Assembly (NCBI RefSeq): GCF_002327105.1
Contig: NZ_CP023406.1
Location: 2,356,001 to 2,420,000 of the forward strand
DNA: 64,000 nucleotides
Reading direction: 5' to 3'
From: Luteimonas chenhongjianii
GTDB lineage: Bacteria; Pseudomonadota; Gammaproteobacteria; Xanthomonadales; Xanthomonadaceae
Shown: in pieces, positions 25,611 through 33,851 of the stretch
Numbering within the stretch: the stretch's first letter is position 1
How the letters are laid out: every line of letters begins with the position of its first letter
Notes under the pieces: model-generated
The model's database searches: none
Told to the model about the DNA's origin: nothing
Seen by the model: the letters and a program-made list of their open reading frames with translations, nothing else
Program-made: the position numbers and the translations under genes

Positions 25611-26549
25611 TCAGGGCAGCATCTGCGACGCGCCGGGAACGGACGCGGCATCGGCGGGATCGACCGGGAACCGTGGCAGTACCGTACTGGTCTGGGTTTC
25701 CCGCGCATCCCACGACGGCGCAGCGAACCGTTCGCCCTGACGGACGGAGAAGCTGCTGTTGGCGGAAAGGGACGACGCCCTCGGCCACGGGCGGGCAACG
25801 GCCGGCACGTCGGAAAAGCCCGGTTCGGCCGCTGCGGCGCCAGCCATGGCCATGGCCACGCCGACGCCGGCATGTGCGCCAGCGCCCTCGCCAGCACGCG
25901 TCGCGGGAGACGAAGCGACCGCGCGCGTCTCGGCCGGCTGAAGGCCCTGGCCGACACGCACCGCGGCGCGCTGCGACTGGCCGCGCGAAGCACGCTCGGT
26001 GGCGCCGCGGGGTGCTGCTGCGGCGACCGCCGCCGGCGCACTTTCCTGCAGGTCCGCCACCTGCATGGACGCATCCGCGATCGCGTCGACCGCGACCGGA
26101 GCAGGCGTCACCGGCGCGGCATTGGCCACCGCCGGCGTCGCAGTCACGGGCGCATCGACCGCACCCGGGCGGCCGACGAACAGGGCCACCAGTGCGACCG
26201 AAGCCACGAGCGCAGCCCCGCCGCCCCAGCGCAGCAGACGCGGGCGCCTGGCGTCCGCGATGACCACGGAGACAGTGCCGTCAGTGGCGATGCCACGCGC
26301 CACGCGTTCGGCGAAGTCGGGCGGCAACAGCGAGACATGGCGACCGCGCAGCACATCGCCACAGACCTGCCACCGCTCGAAGCAGCCCGAAAGTTCAGCG
26401 TCGTGTTCGAGCCGGCGGCGCAGGAAGCGCGCCTGGTCGTGCGACAGTTCAGCGTCGAGCATCGCCGACAGCTGCTGGCGGTGGAAGCGCTCGAGCTTGT
26501 CGGGATCGGGACCGGGCTGCAGGATTTCGATATCGTCGACTGTGTTCAT
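25611..26549 (-). CDS. rseA: Anti-sigma-E factor, RseA-like
   Basis: A 312-residue single-pass membrane protein that holds RpoE inactive until envelope stress triggers its proteolysis. The cytoplasmic RseA-N domain (about 22-95: RQQLSAMLDAELSHDQARFL, CFERWQVCGDVLRG) binds sigma. A transmembrane helix spans residues 108-126. The periplasmic part is long, Ala/Pro-rich and poorly conserved-looking, and larger than the 216-residue E. coli RseA. Its ATG overlaps the rpoE stop by 4 bases. No rseB-like gene follows; mucD is next, 85 bases downstream. Confidence 0.88.
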   Translation of the reverse strand: MNTVDDIEILQPGPDPDKLERFHRQQLSAMLDAELSHDQARFLRRRLEHDAELSGCFERWQVCGDVLRGRHVSLLPPDFAERVARGIATDGTVSVVIADARRPRLLRWGGGAALVASVALVALFVGRPGAVDAPVTATPAVANAAPVTPAPVAVDAIADASMQVADLQESAPAAVAAAAPRGATERASRGQSQRAAVRVGQGLQPAETRAVASSPATRAGEGAGAHAGVGVAMAMAGAAAAEPGFSDVPAVARPWPRASSLSANSSFSVRQGERFAAPSWDARETQTSTVLPRFPVDPADAASVPGASQMLP

Positions 26550-27172
26550 CGGGTCACGCGCTCCACTTGTCTCTCGTTGTCCATCAAAGGCCGCAGTTCG
26601 CGATCGATCGCCTCGCGGGCCCGGAAGATCCTTGAACGCACGGTGCCGATCGGGCAGCCCATGCGTTCGGCGATCTCTTCGTAGCTCAGGCCGTCGACCT
26701 CGCGCAGGCTGATCGCGAGCCGTAGTTCCTCGGGCAGAGCTTCGACCGCGCGCATCACCGTTTGTTCCAGCTGCTGACGCATCAGTTCACGCTCTGGCGT
26801 GTCGCTGTCGCGCAGGCGGATGCTGCTGTCGAATTGCTCGGCATCCTCGACGTCGATGGCGTCGGTCGGCGGGCGCCGGTTGTGGGCAACCAGGTGGTTC
26901 TTCGCCGTGTTGACCGCGATGCGATGCAGCCAGGTGTAGAACTGGGAATCTCCGCGGAAGTTCGCCATCGCCCGGTAGGCGCGGATGAAGGTTTCCTGTG
27001 CGACGTCCTGCACTTCGCCCCAGTCCGAGATGTAGCGACCGATCAGTGCCGCGATCCGGTGTTGGTATTTGCGCACCAGCAGATCGAACGCCGCGACATC
27101 TCCGCCCTGCACCCGTTTGACCAGTTCCTCGTCCAGTTCAGTTCGCTCCCGGCTGTCGCTGTGCTCGGCCAT
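26546..27172 (-). CDS. rpoE: RNA polymerase sigma factor RpoE (sigma-E/AlgU)
   Basis: A 208-residue ECF sigma factor controlling the envelope-stress response. Region 2 (DLLVRKYQHRIAALIGRY and DVAQETFIRAYRAM) recognises -10, and region 4 (LSYEEIAERMGCPIGTVRSR) recognises -35. The ATG at 27172 has GAGGAG 10 bases upstream. The gene overlaps rseA by 4 bases (ATGA), giving matched production of sigma and anti-sigma. Upstream lies a promoter of the sigma-E type (27216-27242), consistent with autoactivation. Confidence 0.97.
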   Translation of the reverse strand: MAEHSDSRERTELDEELVKRVQGGDVAAFDLLVRKYQHRIAALIGRYISDWGEVQDVAQETFIRAYRAMANFRGDSQFYTWLHRIAVNTAKNHLVAHNRRPPTDAIDVEDAEQFDSSIRLRDSDTPERELMRQQLEQTVMRAVEALPEELRLAISLREVDGLSYEEIAERMGCPIGTVRSRIFRAREAIDRELRPLMDNERQVERVTR

Positions 27173-27215
27173 CGGACCGGATCTCCTCAGAAGAAGCCCG
27201 GCCTGGCACGGGCAG

Positions 27216-27242
27216 TAAGACAGGCCGCTGCGCGAAAAGTTC
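27216..27242 (-). promoter_or_regulatory. Sigma-E-type autoregulatory promoter of rpoE
   Basis: On the minus strand GAACTT (plus 27237-27242) is followed by 16 bases and TCTTA (27216-27220), close to the sigma-E consensus GAACTT-N16-TCTGA. The predicted start is about 38 bases upstream of the rpoE ATG. Confidence 0.8.
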
Positions 27243-27366
27243 CTCACAGCCGGTGTGGCAGTGTTGCCGCGCACCAACGCATGGTCTGGGGGCGATGCCC
27301 GCGTATGCCAAGTCGCAGGCGGTGCCCCGATGACACGCTTTCCGCTGATCCAGTCGGCCGCTGTTT

Positions 27367-27382
27367 TCAAACGCCGATTTGA
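27367..27382. promoter_or_regulatory. Inverted repeat TCAAA-N6-TTTGA upstream of the beta-oxidation gene
   Basis: TCAAACGCCGATTTGA lies 61 bases before the ATG at 27443. A 16-bp symmetric site is a plausible operator for a TetR-like lipid-responsive regulator such as the one encoded at 29661-30239, but nothing ties them directly. Confidence 0.35.
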
Positions 27383-27442
27383 CGGCGCCGAAGCAACCTC
27401 GGGATCATAGGCGGATTCCCATACTCCAAAGAATGGTGCCGT

Positions 27443-29524
27443 ATGTTCGCAGGTCTCGACGGGCTCCGCTTCAGTCACTGGCAAGCCGAATCGCGCGACG
27501 ACGGCGTGCTCGTCCTCGCATTCGACCGCGCCGGCGAATCGGTCAACACTTTCGCGCAGGACGTGTTGATCGAACTCGATGCGTTGCTCGAACGCCTTGC
27601 CCTCGATCCGCCGCGTGCGCTGGTCATCCGCTCGGCCAAGGCCAAGGGCTTCATTGCCGGCGCGGACATCCGCGAGTTCCAGGCGTTCGATGCCAAGGGC
27701 ACGATCGGCGATTCGATCCGTCGCGGACAGATGGCCTTCCAGCGCCTGGCCGAGCTGCCCTGCCCCACGGTGGCGGCGATCCACGGCTTCTGCATGGGTG
27801 GCGGTACCGAAATCGCGCTGGCCTGCGATTACCGCGTCGCCAGCGATGACCCGTCGACCAGGATCGGCCTGCCCGAGGTCAAGCTGGGCATCTATCCGGG
27901 CTGGGGCGGCAGCGTTCGGCTGCCGCGGCTGGTCGGCGCGCCGGCGGCGTTCGACATGATGCTGACCGGCCGCGCGCTGTCGGCGAAAGCCGCGCGCGGC
28001 ATCGGCCTCGTCGACAAGGTGGTCGATCAGGCGCTGCTCGTAGATGCGGCAATCGCGCTCGCGCTCAAGGGTGCCGAGCGTCCTTTCAAGCAGCGTTTCA
28101 TGGGCTGGGCGACGAACATCTGGCCGGTGCGCCAGGTGCTGGCTCCGGTGCTGGTCAAGCAGGTCGCGCGCAAGGCGAAGAAGCAGCATTACCCGGCCCC
28201 GTACGCGATGATCGAAACCTGGCGCCGCGCGTCGGGCGATACCCGCGCGAGGCTGGCGGCCGAACGCAAATCGGTCGTCAAGCTGGCCGGCACGCCGACG
28301 GCGCGCAACCTCACCCGCGTGTTTTTCCTGATGGAGCGGCTCAAGGGGCTCGGCGGCAAGGCTGCGGGCGGCCAGGCTCCGATCCGGCGCGTGCACGTCA
28401 TCGGCGCCGGTGTCATGGGCGGAGACATCGCGGCATGGTCGGCCTACAAGGGCTTCGACGTGACCCTTCAGGATCGCGAGCAGCCGTTCATCGACAAGGC
28501 GCAGGCACGTGCCGCAACGCTCTTCGAAAAGAAGGTCAAGGACGCTGCCAAGCGGCCCGAGGTGGCAGCGCGCCTGCGCTCCGACCTCGCCGGTGATGGC
28601 GTGGTGGACGCGGACCTGGTGATCGAGGCGATCATCGAGAACGCCGAGGCCAAGCGCAGCCTGTACGCGGATATCGAACCCCGCCTGCCCGCGGACGCGC
28701 TGTTGACCACCAACACCTCCTCGATCCCGCTCGACGAACTGCGTAGCGGCATCGCCCGGCCCGGGCGGTTTGCCGGCCTGCACTATTTCAATCCCGTCGC
28801 CTCGATGCCCCTGGTGGAGATCGTCCACCACGACGCCGTCGACGAGGCGACCACGCAGCGCCTGGCTGCGTTCTGCAAGGCGATCGACAAACTCCCCGTT
28901 CCCGTCGCCGGCACCCCCGGCTTCCTGGTCAACCGTCTGCTGTTCCCCTACATGCTCGAGGCCGCGAGCGCGTACGCCGAGGGGATTCCCGGCAAGGCAA
29001 TCGACAAGGCCGCGGTCGACTTCGGCATGCCGATGGGGCCGATCGAACTGATCGATACCGTGGGCCTGGACGTGGCGTCGGGCGTCGGCCAGGAACTCGC
29101 GCCGTTCCTGGGCCTGCGGATTCCGGCGTCTCTGGCATCGCCACCCGAAGCGGGCCGGCGCGGCAAAAAGGACGGCCAGGGCCTCTACACCTGGACCGAC
29201 GGCAAGGCGCAGAAGCCCGAGCTGCCGAAGAACTATCGCGCGCCCGAGGATCTGCAGGACCGGCTGATCCTGCCGCTGCTCAACGAAGCCGTAGCCGCGC
29301 TGCACGACGGCGTGGTCGCCGACGCCGATCTGCTCGATGCGGGTGTGATCTTCGGCACCGGCTTCGCGCCGTTCCGTGGCGGCCCGATCCAGTACATCCG
29401 CGAAACCGGCGCCGATGTCATCGTCGAACGCCTGCGCACGCTGCAGGCGCGCCACGGCGATCGCTTCGCACCGCGTCCGGGCTGGGACAATCCGGCGCTG
29501 CAGCCGGTGCCGCGTACCGCCTGA
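27443..29524 (+). CDS. Bifunctional enoyl-CoA hydratase / 3-hydroxyacyl-CoA dehydrogenase (FadB/FadJ-like)
   Basis: A 693-residue fused beta-oxidation enzyme. The N-terminal crotonase domain (1-200) has the oxyanion loop KGFIAGADIREF and catalytic glutamates E123 (GGGTEIALACDY) and E145 (GLPEVKLGIYPGWGG). The dehydrogenase part starts at about residue 314 with the NAD-binding VHVIGAGVMGGDIA, and has the catalytic H447 in GLHYFNPVASMPLVEIV. A C-terminal helical domain ends the protein. It would hydrate trans-2-enoyl-CoA and oxidise the 3-hydroxyacyl-CoA to 3-ketoacyl-CoA. No thiolase gene is adjacent, so it is a lone alpha-subunit-like gene. The ATG at 27443 lacks a clear Shine-Dalgarno sequence. 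Confidence 0.93.
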   Translation: MFAGLDGLRFSHWQAESRDDGVLVLAFDRAGESVNTFAQDVLIELDALLERLALDPPRALVIRSAKAKGFIAGADIREFQAFDAKGTIGDSIRRGQMAFQRLAELPCPTVAAIHGFCMGGGTEIALACDYRVASDDPSTRIGLPEVKLGIYPGWGGSVRLPRLVGAPAAFDMMLTGRALSAKAARGIGLVDKVVDQALLVDAAIALALKGAERPFKQRFMGWATNIWPVRQVLAPVLVKQVARKAKKQHYPAPYAMIETWRRASGDTRARLAAERKSVVKLAGTPTARNLTRVFFLMERLKGLGGKAAGGQAPIRRVHVIGAGVMGGDIAAWSAYKGFDVTLQDREQPFIDKAQARAATLFEKKVKDAAKRPEVAARLRSDLAGDGVVDADLVIEAIIENAEAKRSLYADIEPRLPADALLTTNTSSIPLDELRSGIARPGRFAGLHYFNPVASMPLVEIVHHDAVDEATTQRLAAFCKAIDKLPVPVAGTPGFLVNRLLFPYMLEAASAYAEGIPGKAIDKAAVDFGMPMGPIELIDTVGLDVASGVGQELAPFLGLRIPASLASPPEAGRRGKKDGQGLYTWTDGKAQKPELPKNYRAPEDLQDRLILPLLNEAVAALHDGVVADADLLDAGVIFGTGFAPFRGGPIQYIRETGADVIVERLRTLQARHGDRFAPRPGWDNPALQPVPRTA

Positions 29525-29660
29525 TACGCGCATGGCGCGACGCCCTGTCGCGCCGGGCCCTGAACCCTGGATAGTCGTTCGGGGCCACTGAATCCGGGCC
29601 CACCGCACCGGTAATCCGATCCGATCCGCGCGCGGCTGCGTCGCGCCGTGGGGACGCCCC

Positions 29661-30239
29661 TCAGCCGGGATGCCGCGCCGCCAGCGCGGCGGCGCGCGTT
29701 TCCAGTGCTTTGATGAGCGCCTTGCGCTCGGACGCGGTCAGATCGAGCATCTCGAAGGTATCGCCGAAGAACAGGCCGTCCAGGGCAAACGTCAAGATGA
29801 GCGCGTCGACGAAATCCGGGCCCAGCGCACGCAGGCGTTCGATATGCCCCCGCGCCTGCTGGCGGGGCGAGTCCATCAGTTCGGGCGCATTGACCGCCGC
29901 GGCGATGAGGGACTGGGTCGCCTTCGGTCCGTGCAGTTTGGCTTCCATGCCCTGACGCTGGGCATGCACGAAGGCCTGCAGGTAACCGCCCGGACCCGAT
30001 GGAAACATCGCTTCGGCGGTCTCCAGATTGCTGCGTTGCTGATCCATGTGGTGCTCGACCACACCTTTGAGCAGCAGATCCTTGCTGGCGAAGTGGTACA
30101 GCACGCCGCCCTTGCTGACGCCTGCTTCGGCCGCCACGGCGTCGAGCGTCAGATGCGCCGCGCCCATCCGATCGGATACGGCAAGCGCCGCATCGAGAAT
30201 GCGCCCGCGGGCGTTGCTGGCTGGCTTTCGGTTAGCCAT
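29661..30239 (-). CDS. TetR/AcrR-family transcriptional regulator
   Basis: A 192-residue dimeric repressor. The N-terminal helix-turn-helix is RGRILDAALAVSDRMGAAHLTLDAVAAEAGVSKGGVLYHFASKDLLL written as contiguous helices over residues 11-58; the recognition helix is GVSKGGVLYHF. The C-terminal ligand domain contains HMDQQRSNLETAEAMF and DALILTFALDGLFFGD. ATG 30239 is chosen because it puts the DNA-binding domain at the usual distance from the N-terminus. It is convergent with the beta-oxidation gene, a likely but unproven target. Its own leader carries AAACCGG twice around a TATAAA-like -10 (about 30273-30298), suggesting autoregulation. Confidence 0.9.
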   Translation of the reverse strand: MANRKPASNARGRILDAALAVSDRMGAAHLTLDAVAAEAGVSKGGVLYHFASKDLLLKGVVEHHMDQQRSNLETAEAMFPSGPGGYLQAFVHAQRQGMEAKLHGPKATQSLIAAAVNAPELMDSPRQQARGHIERLRALGPDFVDALILTFALDGLFFGDTFEMLDLTASERKALIKALETRAAALAARHPG

Positions 30240-30386
30240 GACACGCACCGTGACGACGATCGGGGAGTTCCGGTTTATACCTCCCAGCCGGTTTGGAGAA
30301 CCTGAGGATCCGCATCCAGGCCCTTCCAGGTCCGCCACAGCGCGAATCGCTCAGGGCAGCCTGCGGTGCCGGAGGCCTATGCAGCC

Positions 30387-30584
30387 ATGGGCCGGATCAA
30401 GAAGCTCTCCCAACCGGCGCGTCCGCGATCCAAGAAGGCGCTCCAGGAAGAGCACGACGAGTCACTGCCCACGGCTGAGAGGACGAACTGCTGCGCCACG
30501 GTGGGTCTGCGCGGCGGCTACCTGTTCCATCTCGTGGAAATCCGGCACCCCGCCTTGCGCGCGATGCGCGACGACGCGCGCTGA
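30387..30584 (+). CDS. Possible small basic protein (65 aa), unknown function
   Basis: In the 393-base gap between the TetR gene and pilZ, an ATG-started frame of 65 codons has strongly GC-rich third positions, like the genes around it. The product is basic at the N-terminus (MGRIKKLSQPARPRSKKAL), has a CC pair (TNCCATVGLRGGYLFHLVEI) and no membrane segment. I recognise no family. There is no good Shine-Dalgarno sequence, though an in-frame GTG lies 21 bases upstream. It may be a real short gene or a chance frame. Confidence 0.3.
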   Translation: MGRIKKLSQPARPRSKKALQEEHDESLPTAERTNCCATVGLRGGYLFHLVEIRHPALRAMRDDAR

Positions 30585-30632
30585 GCGCATCGCCCCTGAC
30601 ACGCGGCCCGCGCGATGCGGGTGGCGACCGAC

Positions 30633-30992
30633 TCACATCGTGTGGGTCGGCTTCTCCGACTGCAGCGTCCCGGCGAGCAGCGTCTCGATCCGGTTCTTGA
30701 CCGCCTCGCCTTCCGGGGTGTCGGCAAACTGCACGCCGACGCCTGCGGTGCGGTTGCCCTGCGCGCCGACCGGCGTCACCCAGACCACCTTGCCGGCGGC
30801 CGGCAGGCGATCGCTGGACTCGGGCAGGGTCAACAGCAGGAAGACCTCGTCACCGAGGAAATAGCGCTTGGAGGTCGGCACGAAGATGCCGCCCTGCTTG
30901 AGATAGGACATGTACGCGTTGTACAGCGCGGCCTTGTCCTTGACGGCGAGCGACAGGATGCCCTGACGTGCGCCTGCGGCGGTTGCGCTCAT
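30633..30992 (-). CDS. pilZ: PilZ-domain protein (type IV pilus / c-di-GMP family)
   Basis: A 119-residue single-domain PilZ protein. The body KAALYNAYMSYLKQGGIFVPTSKRYFLGDEVFLLLTLPE and VVWVTPVGAQGNRTAGVGVQF (residues about 19-97, given in parts) is the PilZ beta-barrel of the holB-linked orthologue needed for type IV pilus formation. That orthologue characteristically lacks the RxxxR c-di-GMP motif, and no such motif is visible here; it acts by protein contacts (PilB/FimX in xanthomonads). It starts 23 bases after the holB stop, as in pseudomonads and xanthomonads. Confidence 0.9.
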   Translation of the reverse strand: MSATAAGARQGILSLAVKDKAALYNAYMSYLKQGGIFVPTSKRYFLGDEVFLLLTLPESSDRLPAAGKVVWVTPVGAQGNRTAGVGVQFADTPEGEAVKNRIETLLAGTLQSEKPTHTM

Positions 30993-31015
30993 GGCTTGCG
31001 ATTCCAGCGAAGAAG

Positions 31016-31948
31016 TCAGTTGCGGGCGATGGCGCCGCGCCATGCGAGCAGCAGCTCGGCAATGGCGAGGTCCGCACGCACCGTGGTCCTGAGCAGGTCA
31101 CGGGTGCGATTGGCGGAATCGAACCACGCGGCCAGCTTCCCGATTCCCGCGACATCGGTCAAGCCGGATGCACGGGCGAGCGCGAGATCGGCAGCGTGCG
31201 CGACGCGTTCCGCGGCATCGTCGCCATTGGCCCAGCGCTGTGCGGTGGCGACGATGGCAAGCTCGCCCTTGGTCACGCCGGCAAGATCCTTGGCCACTTC
31301 CCGGCGCAGCGCCATGCCACCGCTCTCCAGCCAGTCCGCAGCGAGGCCTGGATGTCCGCGGGCAGCGTCGAGCGCTTCGACGGCATCGGCGTCGCGATGT
31401 CCCAGCCCGCGCAGCCACGCCAGCGCCTCCTCGCGTGGCGGCAGGCGGAACTCGATGCGCTGGCAACGGCTTCGGATCGTCGCGGGCAGACGCAGCGGAT
31501 TGGCCGCGACCAGCCAGAGGTGGCGCCCGGGCTGCGGTTCCTCGAGGGTCTTGAGCAGCGCGTTGCATGCGGCGGTGTTGACCGCGTCCGCGGGATCGAC
31601 GATCGCGACCTGGGCGCTGCCGTACTGCGGCGTCAGCGACAGCTTGGCCGACAGTTCGCGGATCTGCTCGATGACGATCTCGGTCCGCAGCTTGGTGCCG
31701 TCCTTGGTCGGCACGAACGAGACCGCATGGAAATCGGGATGGGTGCCGGCAGCGAGCAGCTGCGCGCTGCGCACTTCACGATCCAGGCCCAGAACATGCG
31801 CGGCCAGCGCATCGGCGACCGCGCGCTTGCCCAGCCGCGCCGGCCCGCAGAACAGCAGGGCGTGGCCGAGCCGACCGCTGTCGAGCGCCGCGCGCACCTG
31901 CTCGTGGATGCGTGCCTGCCAGGGCGCGAAGGCGACTTTCGCGCTCAT
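31016..31948 (-). CDS. holB: DNA polymerase III subunit delta'
   Basis: A 310-residue clamp-loader subunit. It has an AAA+ fold with a degenerate P-loop region ([21 protein letters not shown]) and the sensor/arginine-finger stretch [20 protein letters not shown] with [13 protein letters not shown]. It is shorter than E. coli delta' but normal for xanthomonads, and I see no zinc-binding cysteine cluster. Its ATG overlaps the tmk stop by 4 bases (31945-31948). It sits in the conserved mltG-tmk-holB-pilZ order. Confidence 0.92.
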   Translation of the reverse strand: MSAKVAFAPWQARIHEQVRAALDSGRLGHALLFCGPARLGKRAVADALAAHVLGLDREVRSAQLLAAGTHPDFHAVSFVPTKDGTKLRTEIVIEQIRELSAKLSLTPQYGSAQVAIVDPADAVNTAACNALLKTLEEPQPGRHLWLVAANPLRLPATIRSRCQRIEFRLPPREEALAWLRGLGHRDADAVEALDAARGHPGLAADWLESGGMALRREVAKDLAGVTKGELAIVATAQRWANGDDAAERVAHAADLALARASGLTDVAGIGKLAAWFDSANRTRDLLRTTVRADLAIAELLLAWRGAIARN

Positions 31949-32586
31949 GCCCTGCCCCGCGCCGCGGTGAGCGCGCGTACGGCGTCCTCCGCGACAACGT
32001 CTGCGGGGCGCGTGGCGTCGATCACGTGGACACGCTGCGGCTCGGCCTGCGCGCGGGCCAGGAACGCACGTCGGACGCGCTCGAAGAACGCGTCCTGCTC
32101 CGCCTCGATCCGATCGGGAAACGCATCGCGTCCGCGGGCGCGTTCGCGGCCCTGGGCGACGCCCAGATCGAGCAGCAGCGTGATCGCCGGCGCGATCCCG
32201 ACATGCGCCGCTTCCAGCGCGGCGATACGCGCCGGGTCGATGCCACGTCCGCCGCCCTGGTAGGCATAGCTGGAGTCCGTGAAGCGGTCGCTGACCACCC
32301 AGGCGCCGCGTTCGAGCGCGGGCAGGATGGTCATCCGCACGTGCTGGGCGCGCGCTGCGAACATCAGCAGCAGCTCGGTGTCCGGCGCCGCCGGCTCGTG
32401 CCCGGGATCGAGCAGCAGGCCACGGATCAGTTCGGCCAGCGGTGTGCCGCCGGGCTCGCGGGTACACACGACGTCGTCGCCGCCCGCCGACAGCGCCTCG
32501 CGCAGGGCGTGCAGCACCGTGGTCTTGCCCGCCCCTTCGCCGCCTTCGACGGTGACGAAGCGCGGATACGTACGCAATGCGCTCAC
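31945..32586 (-). CDS. tmk: Thymidylate kinase
   Basis: A 213-residue kinase phosphorylating dTMP to dTDP. The P-loop is [10 protein letters not shown] (near residues 14-23), with the DR-motif [18 protein letters not shown] and the LID-type segment [14 protein letters not shown]. The GTG start at 32586 overlaps the mltG stop (GTGA), which fixes the start. It is coupled at both ends, to mltG upstream and holB downstream. Confidence 0.95.
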   Translation of the reverse strand: MSALRTYPRFVTVEGGEGAGKTTVLHALREALSAGGDDVVCTREPGGTPLAELIRGLLLDPGHEPAAPDTELLLMFAARAQHVRMTILPALERGAWVVSDRFTDSSYAYQGGGRGIDPARIAALEAAHVGIAPAITLLLDLGVAQGRERARGRDAFPDRIEAEQDAFFERVRRAFLARAQAEPQRVHVIDATRPADVVAEDAVRALTAARGRA

Positions 32587-33743
32587 TCGCTGTCGTCCGC
32601 GCCGATGGCGGCTTCCACTTCGACCTCGTTCGGCGCTTCCTCGGCCGCTGCGGCAGGGCTGCTGCCCGCGTTGCCGCCACCGTAGCGCGCGCGGTAGCGG
32701 CGCACGTAATCGCGCACGGCGACGTTGTGCGCGGCGTAGGTCGGCGAAAACACATGGCGCCCGCTGCCGTCCCCGACGGCGACGAAGTACAGCGCGTCGC
32801 CGTCGGCCGGATGCGTCGCAGCCTGGATCGCCGCGGCACCCGCCATGGCGATCGGCGTCGGCGGCAGGCCATCGCGGGTATAGGTGTTGTAGGGCGTGTC
32901 GGTCTGCAGGTCGCTGCGGCGGATGTTGCCGTCGTAGGCGGTGCCCATGCCATAGATCACTGTGGGATCGGTCTGCAGGCGCATGCCAAGCTTGAGGCGG
33001 CGGTTGAACACGCCCGAGATCGCAGGGCGCTCTTCTGCGATGCCGGTTTCCTTCTCGATGATCGAGGCCAGCACCAGTGCCGCTTCCCGATCTTCGAGCT
33101 TCAGCCCCGGCGCGCGCGTCTCCCAGGCCTGGTCGAGGGCGGCTTCGAGCGCGGCATTGGCACGCCGCAGCAGGTCCACGTCGCTGTCGCCCGTGGTGTA
33201 GAGATAGGTTTCGGGCAGGAAGCGCCCCTCCGGATGCACGCCCGGCTTGCCGAGCGCCGCCATCAGCTCGGCATCGTCGATGTCCTGCAGGGTCTGCACC
33301 AGGGGCGTCGCACGGGCCAGCGCTGCGCGCAGTTCGCGGATGTTCCAGCCTTCGACGATCGTGAAACGGTGATGGATGACCTTGCCGTCGCGCATCCGGA
33401 TCAGCAGCTCGCGCGGCGTCATCGATGGGGCCAGCGGGTACTCGCCGACCTGGATCCGGGAATCGGCGCCCAGCTCGCGTGCGAGCACGCGCCATTCCAG
33501 TTCATGCCCCTGGGTCGCGCCGGCCTCGCGCAGGCGTCCGAGCACACGCTGGAACGAGTCGCCGCGCGCGACCACCAGGGTGCCGGCATCGGCCAGCCCG
33601 GTCATCGGTCCATCGGCAAAGCGGGTGTAACGCGCGTGCAGCAGGAACGCGGCGACGCCGGCGAGCAGCGCGATCACCACGACCCCGCTCAGCAGGACGG
33701 GCAGGATGCGGCGGCGGGCGCGGGGCGTTGCGGAATCGGTCAT
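32583..33743 (-). CDS. mltG: Endolytic murein transglycosylase MltG
   Basis: A 386-residue inner-membrane protein that cuts nascent glycan strands and sets their length. One membrane helix (about 13-35) precedes a LysM-like domain and the YceG catalytic domain. The catalytic glutamate lies in [16 protein letters not shown]. Other family stretches are [26 protein letters not shown] and [17 protein letters not shown]. The last 40 residues are acidic and Ala-rich. In E. coli the gene before mltG is pabC; here the next gene upstream is pabB, 108 bases away. Confidence 0.94.
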   Translation of the reverse strand: MTDSATPRARRRILPVLLSGVVVIALLAGVAAFLLHARYTRFADGPMTGLADAGTLVVARGDSFQRVLGRLREAGATQGHELEWRVLARELGADSRIQVGEYPLAPSMTPRELLIRMRDGKVIHHRFTIVEGWNIRELRAALARATPLVQTLQDIDDAELMAALGKPGVHPEGRFLPETYLYTTGDSDVDLLRRANAALEAALDQAWETRAPGLKLEDREAALVLASIIEKETGIAEERPAISGVFNRRLKLGMRLQTDPTVIYGMGTAYDGNIRRSDLQTDTPYNTYTRDGLPPTPIAMAGAAAIQAATHPADGDALYFVAVGDGSGRHVFSPTYAAHNVAVRDYVRRYRARYGGGNAGSSPAAAAEEAPNEVEVEAAIGADDSE

Positions 33744-33851
33744 GGGCGGCGGTGGCCGTCACTGTGGAAGCGGGCGGGCAGGATACCGTGGCAGGCCGGC
33801 GGCCATACAGACACCGCCGCGACCGGGCGGCCTGCGCCCGTCGCCCTGCGA

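Noticed and set aside
33744..33851. pabC expected upstream of mltG
   Set aside because: The gap is 108 bases with no aminotransferase IV sequence; pabB is the next gene.
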